64,000 bases of DNA from Campylorhamphus procurvoides (taxonomy: Eukaryota; Chordata; Aves; Passeriformes; Dendrocolaptidae): NCBI GenBank assembly GCA_013396655.1, contig WBMV01000441.1, positions 1,064,914-1,128,913 of the forward strand, in the 5' to 3' direction. The notes beneath the pieces are model-generated. The model was not told where the DNA came from, searched no databases, and saw nothing but the letters and a program-made list of their open reading frames with translations. Each line of letters starts with the position of its first letter. The first letter of the stretch is position 1. The position numbers and the translations under genes were made by a program. This document shows positions 49,761 through 64,000 of the stretch, piece by piece.

Positions 49761-52700
49761 GGCAGCAGCGATGGGCAGCACTGGAGCCAGGCTTACCCCT
49801 CGTTTTGTATGCCTTTGGAAGAACGTGCTGCTTTGTAGGGGCTCAAGCAGCACCTTGTGGGGCCCCAGGGCAGGGCATTTCCACGATTTGACAACCAGCT
49901 GTTGGACTGGAAACTCCCATAAGGAGGTTATACCTGAAGAAAGCAGGAATAGGGAGCAGGAGCTTCGGGGAGAAGGTTCTTTTCTAGGCCTTAAGCAAGG
50001 GCATACAGGGAAGTATAAAACCTTCACAGTTACCAGACTGTAAATGCTAATGTAACATTTATTTGGGACCTCAGCACCTTATCTCTTAGCTTTGATGGCA
50101 TATGAGATCTTGTCTGTAAACAGAGCCTTCACTTGAACTTAATCATCTGTCTCTTGCTGGTGAACTTTTACATTGCAGCTGTTGACAGGGGAACCGTACC
50201 TGCTTTATGTGCTTATCCTGCGTGTCTGAGGTACAGCAAACTTCTTCTTATTCCGCAGACGAAGTCAGTACTCCTGCTTCAAAGCACTGGAGTTAAAAAA
50301 AAGCCAAACCACATTAGCAATGCAGTTTTTTACTAATACAATCCCCTCTGCTAATAAGTTCAAAAGTAGTAGCATGACCAGAAGCAGAAAAATATTCAAC
50401 AAAAAACACCCAAAAAGCAGCCCCCAAGACCTTGAAATGCTAATGAGTCATGGGGGACTTTCTTTAGATATATGTGAGGAACTTTTGACTCATCTAATAC
50501 CAGACTGACCATAAGTGAGATGTGAAGAAATAGAAAGTTCAGCACTAGGTCTTGTGACTGGACCGATCATACAGTTAGAGCTATTTTAATTTTTTTTAAT
50601 AAGAATCTCATAGTGACTTGATTTAGGAAGATAGGAAATGAAAACTTGACATGCTAAGTGTGTAGCAAAGATGAGTTCTGAATCCATCGGAGAATGGAAG
50701 GGTGTTAAATCAAAGGAGATCTAACATTATGAAAGTTATTCAATCAAATTATTATAATTTGAAGATTAAATCTGAATGAGACTTTATGCCTTAAAAGCGA
50801 AGACAGCCAAAAAGAGTGCAGACTTTGTTATTACTGTAAAAATATTCTTTTGACAAAAAAAAAGTGTAATAGTACAATACTGATTTTGTTTTGCTGCTGA
50901 ATATGTACCCTGGGATTAATATTGGCATATTTATATCAGTAGTTTTAAGAGTGAAAAAATCCAGACCTTGAGAATTCATTAGTAACATGCTGGTTTGAGG
51001 TTTTTCTAATATCCGCTGAATGTTATTGAGGTTCATCTGTTGCAGACTTGTCTTTTTGTTTTGTTTTCACACATTGACCTTCATGCAAATTTAATTAGAA
51101 AGTAAGAAGGTAAAGAGCTGATCTCATGCATAAGATACCTCATCATTACCACTTTGGGAAACTTAATAATTCAGTCTCTTAATAGAGACTGCTGCTAAAT
51201 TTTTTTTGTATTTGAATAGCCATTGGTGAAGAAATTCTCCACATTTTCTGTCTGCTTAGAAATGATTACTTATGTTTCTTTGTCTTTAAGTCTAATGTAT
51301 GTTACTTTGAAGTAAATGACAAAATATAGGTTTACTGGTAACGTGCAAACTGTCTTGTTACAAGCAGGCTTTTAATTATGAGGATTTTTTTTAATTTGAA
51401 GATTTTACAAATTATTTAGAGAGCAGGCTGTGCATCATTTCTTTGCATCTCCTCTTCCTTACCTTTGTGTCTACATCATAGTTAGTTCTTTGGCATCCAC
51501 AGTAATTGCCAGCTGGGAAGAGTTACCTTATTCTACTCTTACAAATTGTCTTGACAGAGTTAACCAAGAATTGTAAGGGTATTGGGTTGTGGTGGGGGGG
51601 TGGGGGTTTTCTGGTTCAAATTTGACATAATCTTTCATCCCTTCTAGAGGCATTGAGAACTTCATGTAGATTTTTACAAGTGGTGTTGCTGCATGACTGA
51701 ATTTATTTTAATGTTGTGGCCTTGCATTGTGTCATTGAATTCTGTATGGTACATAGCATTGCCTGGATGCTCTTGGACAGTTTTGCATCTCACATGAGCA
51801 AATAGCTAAATGGAAGTATGAAATCTGCAGTCACTACACATAGAGGAATGTGTTCACAGTCATGAGACTTTTTGTGTGTTTACAGCGTAGCATGGGTAGG
51901 ATCAGGAACAGTGCAAAGGTGGGTGCTCCAGCTGGCTGCTGGAGCAGGATGGGCCAGTTATACTATGGTGGTTGTTGTGTGGCTTTCTCTGCTCTGCTGC
52001 AGAGCCCACTGTGAGCCTCTGCTGCTGTCACCTTGTGCACCAGGCAGCTCTCAGAAAGTGCCAGCCACCTTCTTGAAAAACGTGTACAGGAAGTTCTGTC
52101 TTATCTCTTCCTCAGCAGTTGCAGGAAAGGCTTCTTTGAGTATCAGCAGTTTCCTGTCTATTGACACAGGCACATGCAGTGTCCCCTGCCAAGCTGTGAA
52201 AAGGCTGCTGCTGTAGGACCTTCCCCTGGTCCAGTTGCCATTTTGCTCTTGAGATTCTTTAGATTTGGGAAGCTGCATCTTTGATTTTAGAGCCTTATGC
52301 TAGATTTAATGGCAAAATCAGTGCTTTAATTAAAACAAAAAGGTAGGGGTGTTCACCTGCAGCTCCTGCTGTTTTGGCAAGCAGGAAAATCTGGCAGTTC
52401 TGATGTTTTGTTTCAATAATTTTAATTTAATCAAACTTTTTTTCCTCCCTTTTGAATCTGTGAAGACCTGAGTATTTGACAGTTCAAATTTCAGGAAGGG
52501 TGGGGAAGCCAGAGGCTGTCTCTCTAGAAATGATGTGATTTACCCAATGTGAAATTTTAGAAATGAGAGAAATGTCCCTTCATTTCTTGCAGTAGTAATT
52601 GTGGTTCTAGCAAATAGCTGAAAATACTTGCAACAATTGAGAATTTTATCTAGCTCATATAAAAATAGCTATTTGTGACTAGTTTGTCCAGTTGTACTGA

Positions 52701-53195
52701 AATGCAACTTCTGGAGACAAAGGGATTTAAAGGGATTTAAAAGATGTGTATATTAATCTGCCATGTCTGTTCTTTGGCATATGTACAGAAAAATGGAATT
52801 CAATTATGGGATTATCTTTAGAAGACCTTGGGCACGTTTTTGTTTACTCTTTTCAATAGTTTTTGTTAGTTGGTAATTTAAACTTTACTATAGTAAAGTT
52901 TACTATAGTAAAGGGATTATAAAATTTTCACTTTTTCAGTTGATTTTTCAAAGTCTGGGGAGTGCATTCCTTAAAGGCAGAGAGGTGTTGTGTCTATGGA
53001 ATTAGTTTTGATTGTTGGTCTTGGTTTTGTTTCCATGTTTCACCTCTTATTCCTCTACTTGGTTGTTCTTAATTCTGCATGTCTTTGTAGTTATGGTTGG
53101 GGTTTGGGTTTTTACTTTTCCTTCTAATTAAAATAAGTCCCTTTCATGTATTTTGCTAAATTATAATTCTGTGTATTGAACGCTTTGTTTTTAAG
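49761..53195 (+). other. TBK1: TBK1 intron 1
   Basis: About 3.4 kb between the CpG island and the acceptor TTTTTAAG that ends at 53,195. No exon was recognised. A GC-moderate patch at 51,870-52,220 keeps a frame open for 114 codons without any family resemblance. A small palindromic duplication lies at 52883-52912. Confidence 0.65.
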
Positions 53196-53229
53196 GTGAA
53201 AAAGAAAACTGTTGAATCAAAGAGCAGAG

Positions 53230-63449
<10,220 letters not shown>

Positions 63450-64000
63450 GTATATGAAAGTAATTTCCTCCTTCTTATCGCTATCTTTTGTAATAGATTA
63501 GGTTAATTAATTTGTTCAGTTTATGTCTGTTATGTCTTAGAAATTTGGAAATTTTTCTTTGTTGATACCTGAAGTTCTAACAGTGTGGTCCAGTGTTTTT
63601 CAAAACTGACTATCCAGAATATTTTAACAGAAACAATAGGTGCTTGTAATGTTCCAAGTCCTTTGAACCTGAACATTTGTGTGTTGAAGTGTAGTTGTTC
63701 ATATGGAGTTCTGACATTTTTTGAAACATGACACTTTTAGCAAGTAGAAAGGAACACTATAGAAGGTAATTCAAAGATGGTTCTTTTGCTCCATTACTTG
63801 CTATGTGGAAAATCAAGTTTTCTTTTATTTGTTATGGCTGTGGTTAGCCTTTCAGTTCCCAGAGGAGGTTTTAACTTATATTTGCTCAGAAAATAAAGCA
63901 ATGCCATAACAGGAAAAAAAAGGAAGAAATTAAGGCTTTATATGTGATGAACTGAAGGACATGGCTTCAGTTGAGAGGTCAGTGTTGCTTTTGTCAGTAT
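63450..64000 (+). other. TBK1: Start of a TBK1 intron, to window edge
   Basis: The intron after the last exon seen, donor G|GTATAT. It is AT-rich with no further exon; the next TBK1 exon must lie beyond the window. Confidence 0.85.

Noticed and set aside
49247..50043. Long frames across the TBK1 CpG island
   Set aside because: They cross the 81-N gap and show only GC-driven composition. The TBK1 start at 53,230 is fixed by the conserved N-terminus.
51872..52216. A 114-codon frame in TBK1 intron 1
   Set aside because: It opens with a hydrophobic stretch but has no family match, no conserved exon signals and no promoter; judged chance.

Overview
The window is vertebrate nuclear DNA, almost certainly from a bird. 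It has large spliced genes with GT-AG introns, CpG-island promoters, a CR1 retrotransposon tail of the avian type, and three retroviral LTR pieces that resemble avian (I think songbird) endogenous-retrovirus LTRs. The species is not determined. Most open frames outside the exons described here are chance frames in introns or GC-rich DNA.

Layout, left to right. (1) About 1-11,960, minus strand: KICS2 (C12orf66), the KICSTOR subunit that helps restrain mTORC1 at the lysosome. It has three coding exons and a complete 446-residue protein, followed by a long 3' flank holding a CR1 piece and a TA/TG microsatellite. Its promoter carries two perfect 10-bp palindromes matching the TFEB/CLEAR consensus, next to a roughly 50-bp minisatellite. 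(2) About 13,435-16,905, minus strand: RPL18A, encoding ribosomal protein eL20, with five coding exons, 176 residues, a 5'TOP-like start and a clear poly(A) signal. (3) About 16,400-18,460: a CpG island shared head to head by RPL18A and XPOT, with CCAAT boxes and a 72-base assembly gap. (4) About 17.6-45.3 kb, plus strand: XPOT (exportin-t), with 24 coding exons joining to exactly 962 residues, one intron with a GC donor, a predicted upstream ORF, and two antisense LTR pieces in introns. (5) 45.3-49.2 kb: intergenic, with no gene recognised. (6) From about 49.3 kb to the right edge, plus strand: TBK1, with a CpG-island promoter interrupted by an 81-base gap. Eight coding exons give residues 1-396 (kinase domain and ubiquitin-like domain); the rest lies beyond the window. 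A third antisense LTR piece sits in a TBK1 intron.

The order KICS2-XPOT-TBK1 matches human 12q14. From memory, human has C12orf56 between KICS2 and XPOT and RPL18A on chromosome 19. Here an intact, intron-bearing RPL18A occupies that slot and no C12orf56 exon was recognised. RPL18A (ribosome) and XPOT (tRNA export) both serve translation and share a promoter region. KICS2 restrains mTORC1, which controls translation of TOP mRNAs such as RPL18A. TBK1 is an innate-immunity and autophagy kinase.

I found no wholly new system. The observations most worth checking are the paired CLEAR motifs at KICS2, the position of RPL18A and its divergent pairing with XPOT, the GC-AG intron, and the XPOT upstream ORF. 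Exon boundaries were set by hand from splice signals and remembered protein families; no alignment was run.
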